NCBI GenBank assembly: GCA_036362985.1
Contig: JAYGXS010000004.1
Location: 25,252,125-25,316,124 of the forward strand
DNA from: Ligula intestinalis
Taxonomy: Eukaryota > Platyhelminthes > Cestoda > Diphyllobothriidea > Diphyllobothriidae
Direction of reading: 5' to 3'
Length of the DNA stretch: 64,000 nt
This document shows positions 1 through 11,577 of the stretch, in pieces. Both the position numbers and the translations under genes were made by a program. The number at the start of each line of letters is the position of its first letter. Position 1 is the stretch's first letter. The notes under the pieces were generated by a model. That model did no database searches, had not been told where the DNA came from, and was given only the letters and a program-made list of their open reading frames with translations.

Positions 1-605
1 TAAGCATTTAAATTTAGAGGAAATAAAGTCGTTAGTGTCTGTTTCCTTTCCAAACACGCAAGTTGTAGATTTTGAAAAGGGTCCTCCTGGCATTTGAAGC
101 TCTTCCCAGGATACTAAAATGGTTTCTAAATATGTTAGCATTTCCCTCTGCAGAGTCAAGCATCACTTCCAAGGGCTGCGAATTCTTCTCCGTTTTTGCA
201 ACCTTCGCTGTGGTCTTCGCGATTGGCTCTGGAATCTGGTGGGTCGCAACTCGATGATGTTGCCTTGACTTCTACTGCCTTCTCCTGCCTTCCGGATGAC
301 CCATTTTTAACTCAACGATATATTATTTTTCCCATGACCATAAACGTCCCGAACCCTCAACATCAGGTCCCAAACTAACCACATCAAACCCTTTTACCTA
401 TTAGGGCAGTTTTTTCTCCTAAAGTTTTTTTGAACTCGGTGGCCCGCTGAACTCATCCACCGATCTAGGAGTTTTTGTTACTGCCGATGACAATTATTTT
501 ATAAGAGTTCACTGCTTATCATTATTATTTTTATTTTCACGATAGCACTAAGTTTGTAACGACAGGGCCCCTTTGGCCTTAAATATACAACTTATTATTA
601 TCATT
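1..605 (+). mobile_element. 3' end of CR1-like LINE (family 1), cut by window edge
   Basis: The last codons of the reverse transcriptase ORF (2-97, ending GPPGI then TGA) are followed by a roughly 500-bp 3' UTR that ends near 570-605 in GGCCTTAAATATAC and a run of ATT repeats. The same tail occurs at 14078-14284 and 14385-15000, and in diverged form at 15595-16480. Bases 1-207 look identical to 14078-14284. A short A/T-rich microsatellite at the 3' end is typical of CR1-clade LINEs. The rest of the element lies left of the window. Confidence 0.75.
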
Positions 606-608
606 ATA

Positions 609-1396
609 TTATTCAAGACTAGGTCTCACGTACATACAATCAAGGCTAGTTCTAACCCTTATAATCTTACAGTTTCTAAGGATAAATCCGATGGTTCGGC
701 GGGCTTTCGAGACTATCAGGGCACAGTGGTCTGACAAATTGAGACTATTAGAGTAGGATATGCCCAAATTCTTGATAACTCCTGGGGCATTTAGTTCGTG
801 GCCATCAATGCTTAATTGTGGTTGATGATCGTCGCCAACAACCATAACTGAACATTTGTGCTATAGAAGGGTGAGGCGCCATTTGCAACACAACTGGGCG
901 AAGGCCTGAAGATCCTTTTTATCAGCTCGAGCACGATGTTACGATCTTCCGCTTCATATCGATAAGCGACTTTTAAATCATCAGCGTACATGAAGGGTCT
1001 GCCATACTGAAAACAATCTGAAACGTCGTTAACAAACAGGCAAAATAGGAGCGAACCCAGTACACTACCCTGTATTACTCCACGGCTCACATGCGTGGGG
1101 TTGGAGATAACATTGGAAATTTTTACTCGTTGTGTGCGAGCATCCAAATAGGAAGATATGAAGTTCAGAGGCTTGCTACCTATGCCGAAGGAGGCCAGTT
1201 TCAGAAAGAGGAGGTTATGATCGACCCGATCAAAGGTCTTAGTAAAATAAAAATCGACGTTATATATGGCAAAACTGCTGTCACTAGATTGCAGCACATA
1301 ATCAAAGGAAGAGAGCTGACAGGTGTCACAAGATCGTTTCTCGAGAAAGCCATGTTGAGCTGTGTTGAGCAGGTTGTTCTCTGTCAAGTGACACAT
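609..1396 (-). pseudogene. LINE A reverse transcriptase remnant
   Basis: Two overlapping open segments (812-1396 and 609-845) carry RT signatures in order: HGFLEKRSCDT, the motif-A region TFDRVDHNLL, GVIQGSVLGSLLF (motif B, normally GVPQGSVLGPLLF) and MYADDLKV (motif C, catalytic Asp pair kept). The 609-845 segment resembles the thumb region that follows RT in CR1 proteins (VIKNLGISYSNS). The motif-A Asp appears lost, since the text reads VDFYFTKTFDRV where a D-x-x-K-A-F-D pattern is expected. A frameshift separates the two segments. This is a dead copy. Confidence 0.7.
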
Positions 1397-1891
1397 CGTC
1401 TTTTCTTTTATTTAGGTCTCCAAGATCTTCGAGGCTGCGGGAAGTGTATTTATTGGCCTAAAGTTGTCGAATGACGTCGATCGGCCATGCTTGCGAATAG
1501 GCATTATGTGCGATTCTTTCCAAAATGAAGGAAAGGTTTCGCTCTCAAGAGCAAGATTAAATACCTAACAAAGAATGAACAGAAAGATATCATTCGCTTC
1601 AGCTTTTAGAAGGCTAACTGGGACGCCATCTGGTCTTGGACTATAAGATTGACGATAACGACGAATGGCTTCAGTCACGTCCCAGAGGGTAAAACTTATG
1701 GTTTCGAGTACGGCAACCGCCCAACCCCGGATAGCCGGAGGTTCAGCGAATGAGCATTCACTAAACCTTTTGAATAGGAACGCATTTAAGCAATCAGTGG
1801 TTAACGTAGCGTCAGCTTTGAGGTTTCCTAAGGCGTCTTGAAGTATGGGGTGTTGCGTTTTCCTCTGCGCTTTTACTGTACGCGAAAAGAG

Positions 1892-2995
1892 TTACGCAAC
1901 ATTTAGGGAACGATTTTCAGTGGAATGGGCATCATCGGCTATCTGCTTTTCTTCGGAGAACTTCTTAGTCTGCTGAAAGATCAGTGTGATAAAGGGCAGA
2001 ACGGAAGTGTCGTTTTGCCGATGCAAACGACGAGAGAGTTTACGCAGCCTACGACGGAAAGACAGAGGAAGGTACACTTCATCCTTGACATGTATTACTT
2101 TCTTACGGGGGACAAAGTGGAGGATGAGTGGATCCAGCCCTTTGTACAGTGCATCGGTGCAAACATTTACATTAAAACATTGGAAAAATTCAGACTTGTT
2201 GAGAGCTTTTAAATGTGCCAGTAGGTCCGCCGTGCTTGCTGATCGGAAGTCATGATAAAGACTATACTTCTGGGAAAATGTTTCATCCGCCTCCAGTTCT
2301 AGTTCACTAACAACTGTGAGATGGTCTGAACTCCCAAGTGTGTCTAAGGATAACACTGAAAGTGGTTCGCATCCTCTACAAAAAATTGGGTCGAGTGTGT
2401 TTGCTCCTCGAGTGGGAATATCGACTACCTGATCCCACATGCCGATATCTACTGCCTCAAGTTAGTACTCGAACTTTGAAGTACAGGATGGCGGAAAACA
2501 TTGCACGTCAGAAAGGTTAAATTCGCCTGCAATCAAGCAATACTTAAGATTCAAGTCAGCTGTGGCATAAAATGCCTGTGAGAGACAAAGATCGTAGTCT
2601 GCATTGGCATTAGGTGGGCGATAAACACAGCCAACAAGTAAATAGTATTTGCTTTTAGAACAACTCTTAGCCAGCAGCTCTCCTCCACCGCCGTGAATTG
2701 TGGATAGTCCAACGGGAAAAATGCAAGTGGCTGCTTAATAAAGATGTAGCTTCCTCCGCCACGGCCATTGTTTTGATCGTTCCGAACGCATGCATAGCCA
2801 AGAACAGAGAGTTCAGAGTCAGCTACACAGGCCGATTCCTATGTCTCAGTTACCATAGCAATGTCTGGTCGATTTACGAAAACCAGAGTCTGGAGCAGAG
2901 GCATTTTATTAATCAGTGATCTAGCATTTAAAGCGACCAATTTAAGAGGGCACGTCTTAGGTTTCGGTGGCGGGACAGCTAGGCCGTCACTGTTA
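1892..2995 (-). pseudogene. LINE A AP-type endonuclease remnant
   Basis: Reading the minus strand from about 2995 gives ALNARSLINK (the usual start of CR1 endonucleases), MVTET followed by a stop where Trp is expected, RNDQNNGRGGGSYIF, VYRPPN, AGEFNLSD (normally GDFN; the catalytic Asp is Glu here) and, in the 1892-2440 open frame, SSDHLTVV (the SDH motif, intact). The part after SDH is the linker toward RT. In-frame stops near 2865 and 2460 make this a pseudogene. By family knowledge this domain nicks target DNA to prime reverse transcription. Confidence 0.7.
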
Positions 2996-3097
2996 CTGGC
3001 TTAGACCAGAGAGATGTCCTTTTGACTTGAACTATTTGGCCCTCTCTTATTTTGAGATTTGTCTCGCCATTGGTTCTCCGTTTCTCCAGCTCTATTA

Positions 3098-4090
3098 TTA
3101 GCTGTCTAATCTTTCTCCACTCTTTCGACTGTAACCCATCTGAAAAAAACTTGCGAATGCAGACTCCGTAAGGATGGTTCGCGCTGTAGCAAGAGTTTTG
3201 CCTGTGCTTAAGTTTCTAAAATAACTATTAGAGGTTGTGGCCGAGAAATTGATTCTGGAGCTGTTGGAGCGTAAGGACTCACCTGGTTTTAGCATCAGTT
3301 TGCGTAAACTCTTGTAAGACCCACGTAATGGTCAATGCGTTCCTGGGCAATTGACGACTCTGACTCTGGGGCCCCCTTTACAACTACTTTTTGCTTGCGA
3401 CTCAATGGGGCATATGTTGCGTGCTGACGTGTTTCGGCCGAGGAAGCACTTGTATCCGGTACACTTGGTTCTGGTGTACTGGCTATTGGGTTAGCTGAGG
3501 GCAAACCAGTGAACCGTTTGGCCTTTTTAGTCTTATGCCTCTTTTAAGTTATGATCTTTTCAACCTCTTGGTCATCGCTTTCTTGTGACGAGTCGAGCAA
3601 CGATGAGGTACTAGGATGCAAATCCCGATAATTGCTAGTGTCGCTTAAGACGAGTGACGATGGTGTAGCCCGTGGGCTTGACACATGATCCGATATGCAC
3701 GTTTCAGGTGTGTCGTCAGACATGTCCGAATCCAAGTCCATATTAACGTCAGATCTTTCTTGTGTAATTGTTGATGCTGTCTCTGGAGCCCCTTTTACAA
3801 CCTTATTCTGCTTGAGACTCACTGGTGCATCTGTTGCGAGCTCACGAGTTACGACCCAGTGGGCATCTGTATCCGGTACTTTAGGTTTGATGGGTCCTGA
3901 TGTGCCAGTTTTTGGGTTAGCTGACTGCACACCCCTGGCCCGTTTAGACTTTCTAGCCTTTCTAGCCCTATGCTTTTGGCCTTAATGCTCATATCGACCT
4001 CTGTATCATCGCCTTCTAGTGCAGCATCGAGCAACGATGTGACGCTTGGACGCAAATCCAGATCATTGCTTATGCTGCCTGAGCCAAGTA
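3098..4090 (-). pseudogene. LINE A ORF1-like region, Ser/Thr-rich, internally repeated
   Basis: Minus-strand frames 3849-4103, 3544-3930, 3295-3504 and 3098-3295 are low-complexity, Ser/Thr/Asp-rich and lie directly upstream of the endonuclease, where ORF1 belongs. No zinc knuckle, RRM or esterase motif is visible. The same protein pattern occurs twice: KVVKGAPETASTITQERSD in one frame and KVVVKGAPESESSIAQER in another, with PVSLKQN matching PLSRKQK. I call it ORF1 from position and repeat structure, not from a recognised domain. Confidence 0.4.
3300..4090. repeat. Diverged tandem repeat, about 420-434 bp period
   Basis: The segment near 3310-3600 recurs shifted by about 417 to 434 bases. 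The pattern CGAGCAACGATG appears at 3594 and 4028, and the CCCC(C)TTT stretch near 3368 recurs near 3785. The copies are well diverged. The repeat lies inside the ORF1-like part of LINE A and explains why that region encodes the same peptide pattern twice. Confidence 0.55.
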
Positions 4091-4094
4091 ACGA

Positions 4095-4715
4095 GTTGTG
4101 CAACCGATTTTGCTGAGTTTAACTTACTCAGGGCGCCAGATTCCCTGTGCTGGTCGCGTGCAAGACGAATCTTTGACGCTTATTCGAAGAACTCTGCGAT
4201 TCTTAGCTGCACAGACAGCGAACTAGTAGATCTATCTTTCAGCTGCCTCCTCAATTTCTTTCGTCTGGGCAAAAGAAAATAAGGGACTGTCGATTTTGGT
4301 GTGTAGGGTGTCGCAATTTTAGTGGGCACAAATTCCAGCATTTTAGTAGAAATGATCGCCATGAGTTCAGAAAGATATGCAGCGTTGTTAATGTAGGAGA
4401 GGCTCTGCTAATCTAATGAGTCAAGAAAATTGTTGATTGAGCTAATATTTGCAAGGTTATACGCATGATAAGTACGACTAGCACTAGCCTTTTCCGTAGA
4501 AGGAAGCGGAAGGCAACAGTGAATTGATGTGTGATCACTTTGGAAGATATCCTGCTTAAAATCAACGAAGAGAAGGGCAATACCATTTGTGAAAATCAGA
4601 TCTAGGATATGATTCTGTCTTGTTGGGGAACAAAGCAGTTGAGACCAGTAAGAAAAATTAATGGTATCTAGGAAAGGCTGAAATCTAGGAGGACAATATT
4701 TTTAAAGCCAGTTGA
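4095..4715 (-). mobile_element. Fragment of family-1 LINE, endonuclease and linker part
   Basis: This stretch is a diverged copy of 7315-7930: the linker region (PKSTVPYFLLPRRKKLRRQL, minus strand) and the C-terminal half of the endonuclease. It is a second family-1 copy, truncated at both ends. Its left end meets LINE A ORF1 near 4095 and its right end meets the 3' tail of the next family-1 element near 4728. Confidence 0.65.
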
Positions 4716-4727
4716 TTTCAGTATAAA

Positions 4728-5700
4728 TAAATAAAGAAATTTTATATTTTAGGCCCAGAGGGCCTCGTCGTTGCAAACTTATTGCTTTGGAAACAAAAAT
4801 ATAAAGTTGATAAATGCTGCTCTCCATGATACAACCACATAGACAGCGGGAGCGTTGAGAAGTGTTGGTAGATTAATTCATATTCACCAACATATCGTCG
4901 TTTTAAAAAAGTTCTCAACACTCTCTGAAATGCATGGTTAACTAAGGAGGAAGCAGTGAAAAAAACTCCTACCATTTAAGCTGGGGCGGAGTTCAGCGAA
5001 CCCCCGCTTAAAAAAACAAAACATAGGAGAAAAAAAACTGCTTCAACAAAATTAAGGGGGTTGGTTTAGAGGATTGATTGTAGTGCAAATGAGACATGAC
5101 TCTTGATAAGAACGTATGAGGTTTGGAAACGCTTCTTGTAATTGGAGAAATCATATACCAGCAGAGGCTGTCGTTCACCAATGTAACACCGCCCGACTGG
5201 CTTCATGATCAACCATCAGGGAGATGAGACTGGAGGAGGCCATCGCGGACAACAGAGTCAGGAAGATGAGGGAACGGCAGAGGTCATCTGATCGTCAACG
5301 AAACGCCGGAGATGCGACCTTGTAGACTGCGGAGTTTAGCGACGAGCTGGTGAAAATAGCAGAACCACCATGAGCATGACTAAAGACCATGAAGCCTATC
5401 GTCAGGGTTGTAAAACGGAGAATGGAGAAAACGGCAATGCTGACTGGACAGAGAAGTGGACGAAACATCGTTGCGAATATCACTCAAAAGAGGAAGAAAT
5501 AGACATGTATGGAAATATTTTTTAGCTAAACATAACCACCTCAGATACCAGGGGGACCCTTTTAAAAGTCCAAAAGTTGTGTGTTTGGGAAGGAGACGGA
5601 TACTAAGGACTTTATATATTCCGAAGTTAAGTGTTTACGTAATTTGACTGTAAAAAACTGCTAAGTTAGACGACAGCCTAATTTCGAGGGGAATATTATT
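4728..5700 (-). other. 3' UTR of the family-1 LINE, no gene seen
   Basis: The stretch lies between the RT C-terminal segment and the family tail at 4728-4780. It contains only short incidental frames. It is partly similar to the 3' UTR of the plus-strand copies but more diverged. Confidence 0.5.
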
Positions 5701-6069
5701 CTAGAGGAAGACATATTTGGAGGCAAAGAAGTGAGAATGGTTCGAAGTGGAGCTTAAGGGGGGTGCAATAATCCTGGAGGAATTACGAGTGGCATAAGGT
5801 CTATCTGCGGGAATGAGAGCGTTGATTCGTGGAAGGTTAGGGGTAGAGTTAACGCGAAAGAGAAAACAGAGGCCCGCTTCGAGTCTTCTGACCCAAAGAA
5901 ATGTCATGTTCGCTAACTGACATCTCTCCGTATAAGAAAGAGTGGATCGAGGAAGAGCGAATATTTTGCGAGTAAATACCCTCTGTACATTTTCAATCTT
6001 ACCACGGTCCGAAGCATTCATTAGACCAAAGAGGGGACAGCAGTATTCTAGGATGGGTAGAACATACAT
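5701..6069 (-). pseudogene. Family-1 LINE RT C-terminal domain
   Basis: The frame starts YVLPILEYCCPLFGLM and continues IENVQRVFTRKIF, the connection region that follows RT in CR1-like ORF2 proteins. It matches the plus-strand copy at 13626-14174 almost residue for residue. It is separated from the RT domain upstream (minus strand) by a short frame break near 6075. The product would be the C-terminal part of ORF2p and has no known separate function. Confidence 0.7.
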
Positions 6070-6081
6070 GCGATACAGTTT

Positions 6082-6825
6082 TCACTTTATTTCCAGCAGG
6101 AAGAAATTGTGTGATATAAAACCACATATCGGTGCAGCCTTCGCAGATATTCGATACGCATGAGGTGACAATGTTAGTTTATTTGTGTAGCTTAGACCTA
6201 AGTCTTTTATAGTTGATCGTTCTAAAAGTGGAGTATTTTGAAAGACTAGGGGACGAGGAAGCTTGGCGGGACCGAAACACATGAAACTACACTTGGATGG
6301 AGAGAATCCCATCTGCCAGGTAGCACTCCAACGTGAGAGTGCAAGCAGATCTTTGTTTAATTTATGAACGCATATACTTGCCGTGTCCTTAGATAATGAG
6401 TATATGCATTTGAGGTCGTCTGCATAAATGAGATTATGTGAATTTTTTAGAACAGTCGAAATTTCGTTGATGTATAGAATGAAGAGTAAAGAACCCAAGA
6501 CAGTGCGTTGAAAAACGACACTCGTGATCAGTTGAACAGTGGAGTAACTTTTACCTACTAGGACCTTCTGGCTGCAGTTAGACAAGTAGGAACCGATGAA
6601 GACGAGGAGAGGGGGACGGATGCCAATGGCTTCCAATTTTACCAGAAGCCGTCTGTGCGGTACCTTGTCAAAGGCTTTGCTCAGGTCAAAGTAGATAACA
6701 ACCACGGATTGCTGCTCGCTACGGAGGGAAGTGACGTGGTTAAGAAAAGCTAAGTGACATGTCTCGCATGATCTTCCGGGTAGAAAACCATGCTGCGAGT
6801 CACTTAAAAGCTTACTTTTAGGCAA
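6082..6825 (-). pseudogene. Family-1 LINE reverse transcriptase domain
   Basis: RT motifs in order: SQHGFLPGRSCETCHL, FDLSKAFDKVPHRRLL (motif A intact), VVFQRTVLGSLLFILYIN (motif B damaged; SGVPQGSVLGPLLF expected), IYADDLKCIY (motif C intact), and ERSTIKDLGLSYTNKL (thumb side). Length 247 residues, so only part of ORF2. Loss of the motif-B Pro-Gln pair suggests an inactive enzyme. The 13250-13629 copy on the plus strand belongs to the same family. Confidence 0.8.
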
Positions 6826-7146
6826 AAATCGAGAATTTGATTCAAAATTATCTTCTCCGGAAGGTTAGCTAGGGCCGGGGTTTATGAACACCGTGGTAGT
6901 TATTTATGTCTGAACGAGATCCTGATTTAAAGACTGGAAGAATAATGGATGTCTTCCAAGTGTCAGGAAAGTAACCATTTAAGAGTTAGACTGAAAATAT
7001 ATGGGTAAGTAATTTGGGAAAGGTCGACACTCTTTTGATAACTGAATTGGGGATACCATCAGTTCCAAAAGAGTGCGAGTTTTTTAGACAAATTATATGC
7101 TTACGAATTAATTCTATGGAGAAATCAATGTTTCCGAGAGTATTGC

Positions 7147-8418
7147 CTAAGTATGGTTGAAACGACGGGACCGGTTCGGATTCTGTCGTAAAATGCTTCG
7201 CAAAGAAAGCATTGAATAATTCAGCCTCATCAGACTCATCTTGTACAAATGTTTTTTTTCATTAAGCAATGACGGTATTTCAATTCCTCGTTTTGCGGAG
7301 GACCTACGACGAAACAATTGTGCAACCGATTTTGCAGAGTTTGATTCGCTCAGAGCGCAAGATTCCATGTGCTGGTCACGCGCAAGACGAATCTTTGACA
7401 CTAATTCGAAGATCTCTGCGATCCTAAGATGCACAGACAGCGAACTAGTAGATCTATCTTTCAGCTGCTTCCTCAATTTCTTTCGTCTGGGCAAAAGAAA
7501 ATGAGGGACTGTCGATTTTGGTGTGTAGGGTTTCGAAATTTTAGTGGGCACAAATTCCAGCAATTTATTAGAAACGACCGACATGAGTCCAGAAAGATAT
7601 GCAGCGTCGTTTATGGAAGAGAGGCTCTGCCAGTCTAATGAGTCTAGAAAATTTTTGATTGAGCTAATATCTGCGAGGTCATACGCATGATAGGTACGAC
7701 TAGCACTAGCCTTTTCCGTAGAAGGAAGCGGAAGGCAACAGTGAATTGATGTGTGATCACTTTGGAAGATGTCCTGCTTAAAATCAACAAAGAGAGGGGC
7801 AATACCATTTGTGAAAATCAGATCTAGGATATGATTCTGTCTTGTTGGAGAACTAACCAGTTGAGACCAGTTAGAAAAATTAATGGTATCTAGGAAAGGC
7901 TGAAATCTAGGTGGACAATAGTCTGAAAGCCAGTCGATTTCAGGAAAATTAAAATCTCCAGCAATAATTTTAACTTCAAAAGTGGATTCTGAAATAAACT
8001 TGAATATTTCACACAAATTTGCATCTTCTTCAGATGAAGAGTTAGGAGGATTATATACACATCCGATAATCGCCTTTTGCCTGGGCGACAGGATAATAGA
8101 GGCGAAACAGTAATTTCCAGAGAAGGACATGCTATTTAGATAAAACGGAAAGTGCCTAAATGACGTTCTAATATAGAGAAGACAACCACCACCACGCTTA
8201 TTAATGCGATCGTGACGATAGAAATCATACTCGTCTATGATAAGGGAGGAGTCAGAAATGATTGGATGGGTCCAAGATTCTGTTATGCATATAACATCGG
8301 GCATGATCTCGAAAGCGATAGCTCGAAGTTGAGCCATTTTATTTATAACGGACCTTGCATTAAGCACTATGACATCTAGTGTGTTTCGAGTGACAGGACT
8401 ATGGCTATCATTATTCAT
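7147..8418 (-). pseudogene. Family-1 LINE ORF2 N-terminal AP-type endonuclease
   Basis: A 423-residue open frame with the APE-type endonuclease of CR1-like LINEs: VLNARSVINK (about residues 18-27), CITESW (catalytic Glu), RHDRINKRGGG, VYNPPNSS, AGDFNFPEIDW (catalytic Asp), LDLIFTNG and QSDHTSIH (SDH motif). A basic linker follows (LLPRRKKLRKQL). The catalytic residues are all kept. The frame closes before the RT domain, so the element is dead although this domain is intact. ORF2 probably starts at Met 8418, as the internally deleted copy at 13216 starts with a similar peptide. Confidence 0.85.
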
Positions 8419-8634
8419 AAAAAAGAATTTGAGGGTGGGTAGGCAAACTGTAGGCCTTTATTATTTGTGGAATAAGTACTGATGGGTATGGAGCTATTTT
8501 CATACGGGAAGCCAATAAGGGATGGCTGATAAAGTCTGAGATATCTAGGGGCCTCACTTTCTGGTAGGGAAAGATGAGGAGAGGGTAAACCAAAATAAGC
8601 TTCTAGGGCGTTTGGGAGGAATGGGGGGAGGCGA

Positions 8635-9300
8635 GTGACATATTATACCAATTGTCAGAGTCTCTTCAATAAACTTGACGAAATCAAAACAATAGTATCT
8701 GAGCGGAAACCGCATATAATTTCATTCACAGAGACTTGGCTGACCGAAGCAATAGGGATCAGCGAAGTCAGCATTGAAGACTATCAACTGTTCCGCTGCG
8801 AGCGATCTCAACGTAGGGGTGGAGGAGTGGCACTTTATGTAACCAATGAAATTTCCCGTTGTCAGATGGAAATCGCAGGCATAGTCCTACGACGATATGA
8901 AATAATTTTATGCAAAATTAAGATAAGCAACATCCAGCACTCAATATATGCGTTGTCTATCGGCCTCCCGGATTCAGCGAAATTGACGACTTAGAACTGC
9001 TAAATTCACTGACAGTTATCTGTAAACAGGAAAACCTATTACTCCTGGGTGATTTTAACGCTCCTGGAATCGATTGGATGAGGCCTGGAGTAAAGGCCGC
9101 AGCAGCACCTTTCAATTATCAACTACTATTGTTTTCTTTGGACGAATATCTCATTCAACACATAGACTTCACAACCCGACTGCGAGAAGGCCAGCGATCA
9201 AACTGTCCAGATCTCGTTTTCATTAAAGAAGAGGGGGTCATAATGGAAGTGAACTCACAACCGCCACTTGGATAAAGCGACTACGTTGCTTTTACATGCG
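8635..9300 (+). pseudogene. LINE B endonuclease remnant
   Basis: The first frame (8635-8994) gives TNCQSLFNKLDEI, SFTETWLTEAI (catalytic Glu) and CERSQRRGGGVALYV. After a frameshift, LLLGDFNAPGIDW (catalytic Asp) falls near 9042-9079, and SDYVAFTC near 9270 replaces the usual SDH. A stop precedes the SDY motif. The SDH His to Tyr change and the frameshift would both abolish activity. Confidence 0.7.
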
Positions 9301-9944
9301 TGTGTTACCTACTGTCTCCAAAATCGCAAATAAAAGGGCGCAGAAATATTTGGAAAGCCGATTTTGAAGAAATGAGACAAACTGCTTCCGCAGAAAACTG
9401 ATTACTCAGTACGAACGATACAAATAAATTATGGCAACATATCCAAGGGACTGTAGAGCGCTTAATTTAAGTCCTTTGCCCAACAAAAGTAATTAGACCA
9501 TGTGCCAGACCTCCATATGTCAACCATCCGATAAAAAGTGCCATGAAGAAGAGACAAAGGTTGTGGGAAAAGTACGAGCATCTTCAAGATTCAACATCAC
9601 TTGCCGAATATAAAGCGCAACGAAATATATGCCGTAAGGAAAAACGAAATTCTAGAACTGCTTTTGAGCTTTAACTAACAACACAAGCCACAATATGTCC
9701 AAAGAAGTTTTATGGATACATTCGCAGTCAAAGTAAGCACCGGGACGACATTGCAGCTCTAAGGGATAGCCTCAGGAATGTAGCAACGGAAAGGCCGCAG
9801 AAAGTAGAGTTACTGTCAGAGTTTTCAAGATCGGCGTTTATGATGGAATCATCCGACAACAATTCGGGAGTAGAAGTGAGTGAGATACAGCCATTATTGA
9901 ATCTGTTACCTATTCTGTCGCAGACGTAAGACATGTCCTCAGTC

Positions 9945-11285
9945 ACATCAAACCAGACAAGTCTCCTGGACCGGATGGGATCCCTGGACTGATACATAAA
10001 GAACTGTGGACCGAGCTATCGGTGCCTCTTTCATCTACGTTCGAACTTTCCAGGAGAACAGGGGACTTGCCTTTGCAGTAAAAGACGGCCAACATCGTAC
10101 CGTTATATTAGGCAGGTAGCAAGATGTGTGCAAACAGCTTTCGGCCCATAAGCTTGACTTGCCTTGTTCTGCAAAATGATGAAGGTCCTTGTCAAGCAGG
10201 CCATACTAAGATTTTGCGATGAAAGTGACATCAAACAAAATTTCCAACATGGCTTTCGGCGAGGGCGCCCCTGCCTTTCAAATTTACTTACTTCAATTGA
10301 GGCCTGGGCAAGCGCTTTAGAAGGGGGCTTCAAAATGGACGTAGTGTACCTCGATTTCCGCAAAGCCTTTGACAGTGTGCCCCATCAACGCCTTTTACAT
10401 AAACTGAGCGTTCTTGGCATCAAGAGGAAGATTTTGAACTGGATCAGGTCATTTTTAGTCGGTCGAAAACAACGCGTTTGCATCGGTGAGGATAAATAGG
10501 ACTGGGCTGACGTAGTTAGTAGAATTCCTCAAGGCTCCGTTCTCGGTCCTTTACTTTTCATTCTCTATGTAAATGACAGCCTTCAAGAACTGGACTGCGG
10601 TCAAATCATGTTCGCTGATGACATTAAGCCCTGGCAGGTCAGTAAGCGCCCAAGCAACCGATTTGCTCTGCAAATTAATCTTTGCAAACTGCAGACGCAT
10701 TCCGAGCGATGGTTGCTGGATTTCAATGTGCAAAAGTGTGCCATCATCCACCTGCGTCCAACAAAATACCCTCTCCCCCAGAGCTGCAGGACATATCACC
10801 TGAAAAACATCCGAATTTCCGTAGCATCTACGCAAAAAGACCTCGGCATTTGGATACAGAGTAATCTTAAGCCCTCATTACAGTCTGACAAAGCTGCAAA
10901 TAAAGCCACGGGAGTGCTGCACGATAGCAAAAGGGCGTTTCTAGCCTTCGATGAAGACTTCTTTGGCAGAGTGTACGGCACATTTGTTCGACCACACCTA
11001 GAATATGGCATACAGGCGTGGCGGCCATGGCTAGCAAAGGACATAGCATGTCTGGAGAAAGTGCAGTGTCGGGCAACAAAGCAAGTAAGAGGGCTAGAGA
11101 ACCACACTTACATAGGTAGACTGGCATGCCTAAATTTATTCCCTCTGCATTACAGGCAACAAAGATGGGATCCTTTCCTAGTTTACAAGATACTGAACGG
11201 TCATGAGAAAGGATTACGCTTTAAAGACATGTTTCAGTGGCACCTCTCGTCTCATCTAAGGCGTGCGCTTCAAATTGCGGTTTAA
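9945..11285 (+). pseudogene. LINE B reverse transcriptase remnant
   Basis: The RT begins near 9945 with HIKPDKSPGPDGIP, then FRPISLTCLVCKMM (about 10140), HGFRRGRPCLSNLL, VYLDFRKAFDSVPHQRLL (motif A intact), a stop at 10497, IPQGSVLGPLLFILYVND (motif B intact, another frame) and MFADDIKPW (motif C, FADD). The thumb and C-terminal region runs open from 10608 to 11285 with KDLGIWIQSNLKPS and FVRPHLEYGIQAWRPW. Frame changes fall near 10497 and 10605. It is dead but carries clear CR1-clade motifs. Confidence 0.8.
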
Positions 11286-11577
11286 ATTTCTCTCCTTCGT
11301 GGAATATTATTTTAGGGATTTCGGTTCACCTTGCCCTCTGGCGGACTTATGTTGTTAGCTATTGGATTCACTTTGGCAATAATTCCAGCCTCAGAAGACA
11401 CGACAGAACATTAGTCAAAGCAAGCATCATCTCCGTCACTGCCTTCTGTCAACAATTCTCCCGGATTCCAGCTCTCTAAAAACGGCTGAGTCGTTTCAAT
11501 AACCTTTTTCATACAGTTGAACGCTTTATACATATTGCACAGAGCTTTAATATCGTTTATCGTCAGTCTGATCTATT

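Larger units (their letters stand above)
606..4094 (-). mobile_element. Degenerate CR1-like LINE A
   Basis: On the minus strand the order is an ORF1-like part (4090-3098), an endonuclease (about 2995-1892) and a reverse transcriptase (about 1650-609), the normal LINE order. Stops and frameshifts break every part. The 3' end abuts the microsatellite tail of the plus-strand LINE at 1-605, so one of the two probably inserted at the other's end. No 3' UTR is recognisable after the RT remnant, so the 3' end may be truncated. The motifs place it in the CR1 group, but the protein differs clearly from family 1. Confidence 0.65.
4728..8450 (-). mobile_element. Family-1 CR1-like LINE, near full ORF2, degenerate
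   Basis: On the minus strand the endonuclease (8418-7147), RT (6825-6082), RT C-terminal part (6069-5701) and a 3' UTR ending near 4728 follow in the correct order. The terminal sequence near 4770-4728 matches, in reverse complement, the GGCC/TTTGGCC...TAAATAT tail of the plus-strand family-1 copies. ORF2 is broken between 7147 and 6825 and between 6082 and 6069. No ORF1 is visible upstream of 8450, where LINE B begins in the opposite direction, so the copy is 5' truncated. Confidence 0.75.
8632..11520 (+). mobile_element. CR1-like LINE B, ORF2 only, many frame breaks
   Basis: A plus-strand endonuclease and RT in normal order, head-to-head with the minus-strand family-1 element ending at 8450. 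The RT motifs resemble LINE C at 50186-55450 more than family 1. At least six stops or frameshifts are visible between 8990 and 10610. No ORF1 is seen upstream, so the copy is 5' truncated. The 3' limit near 11520 is uncertain. Confidence 0.7.
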
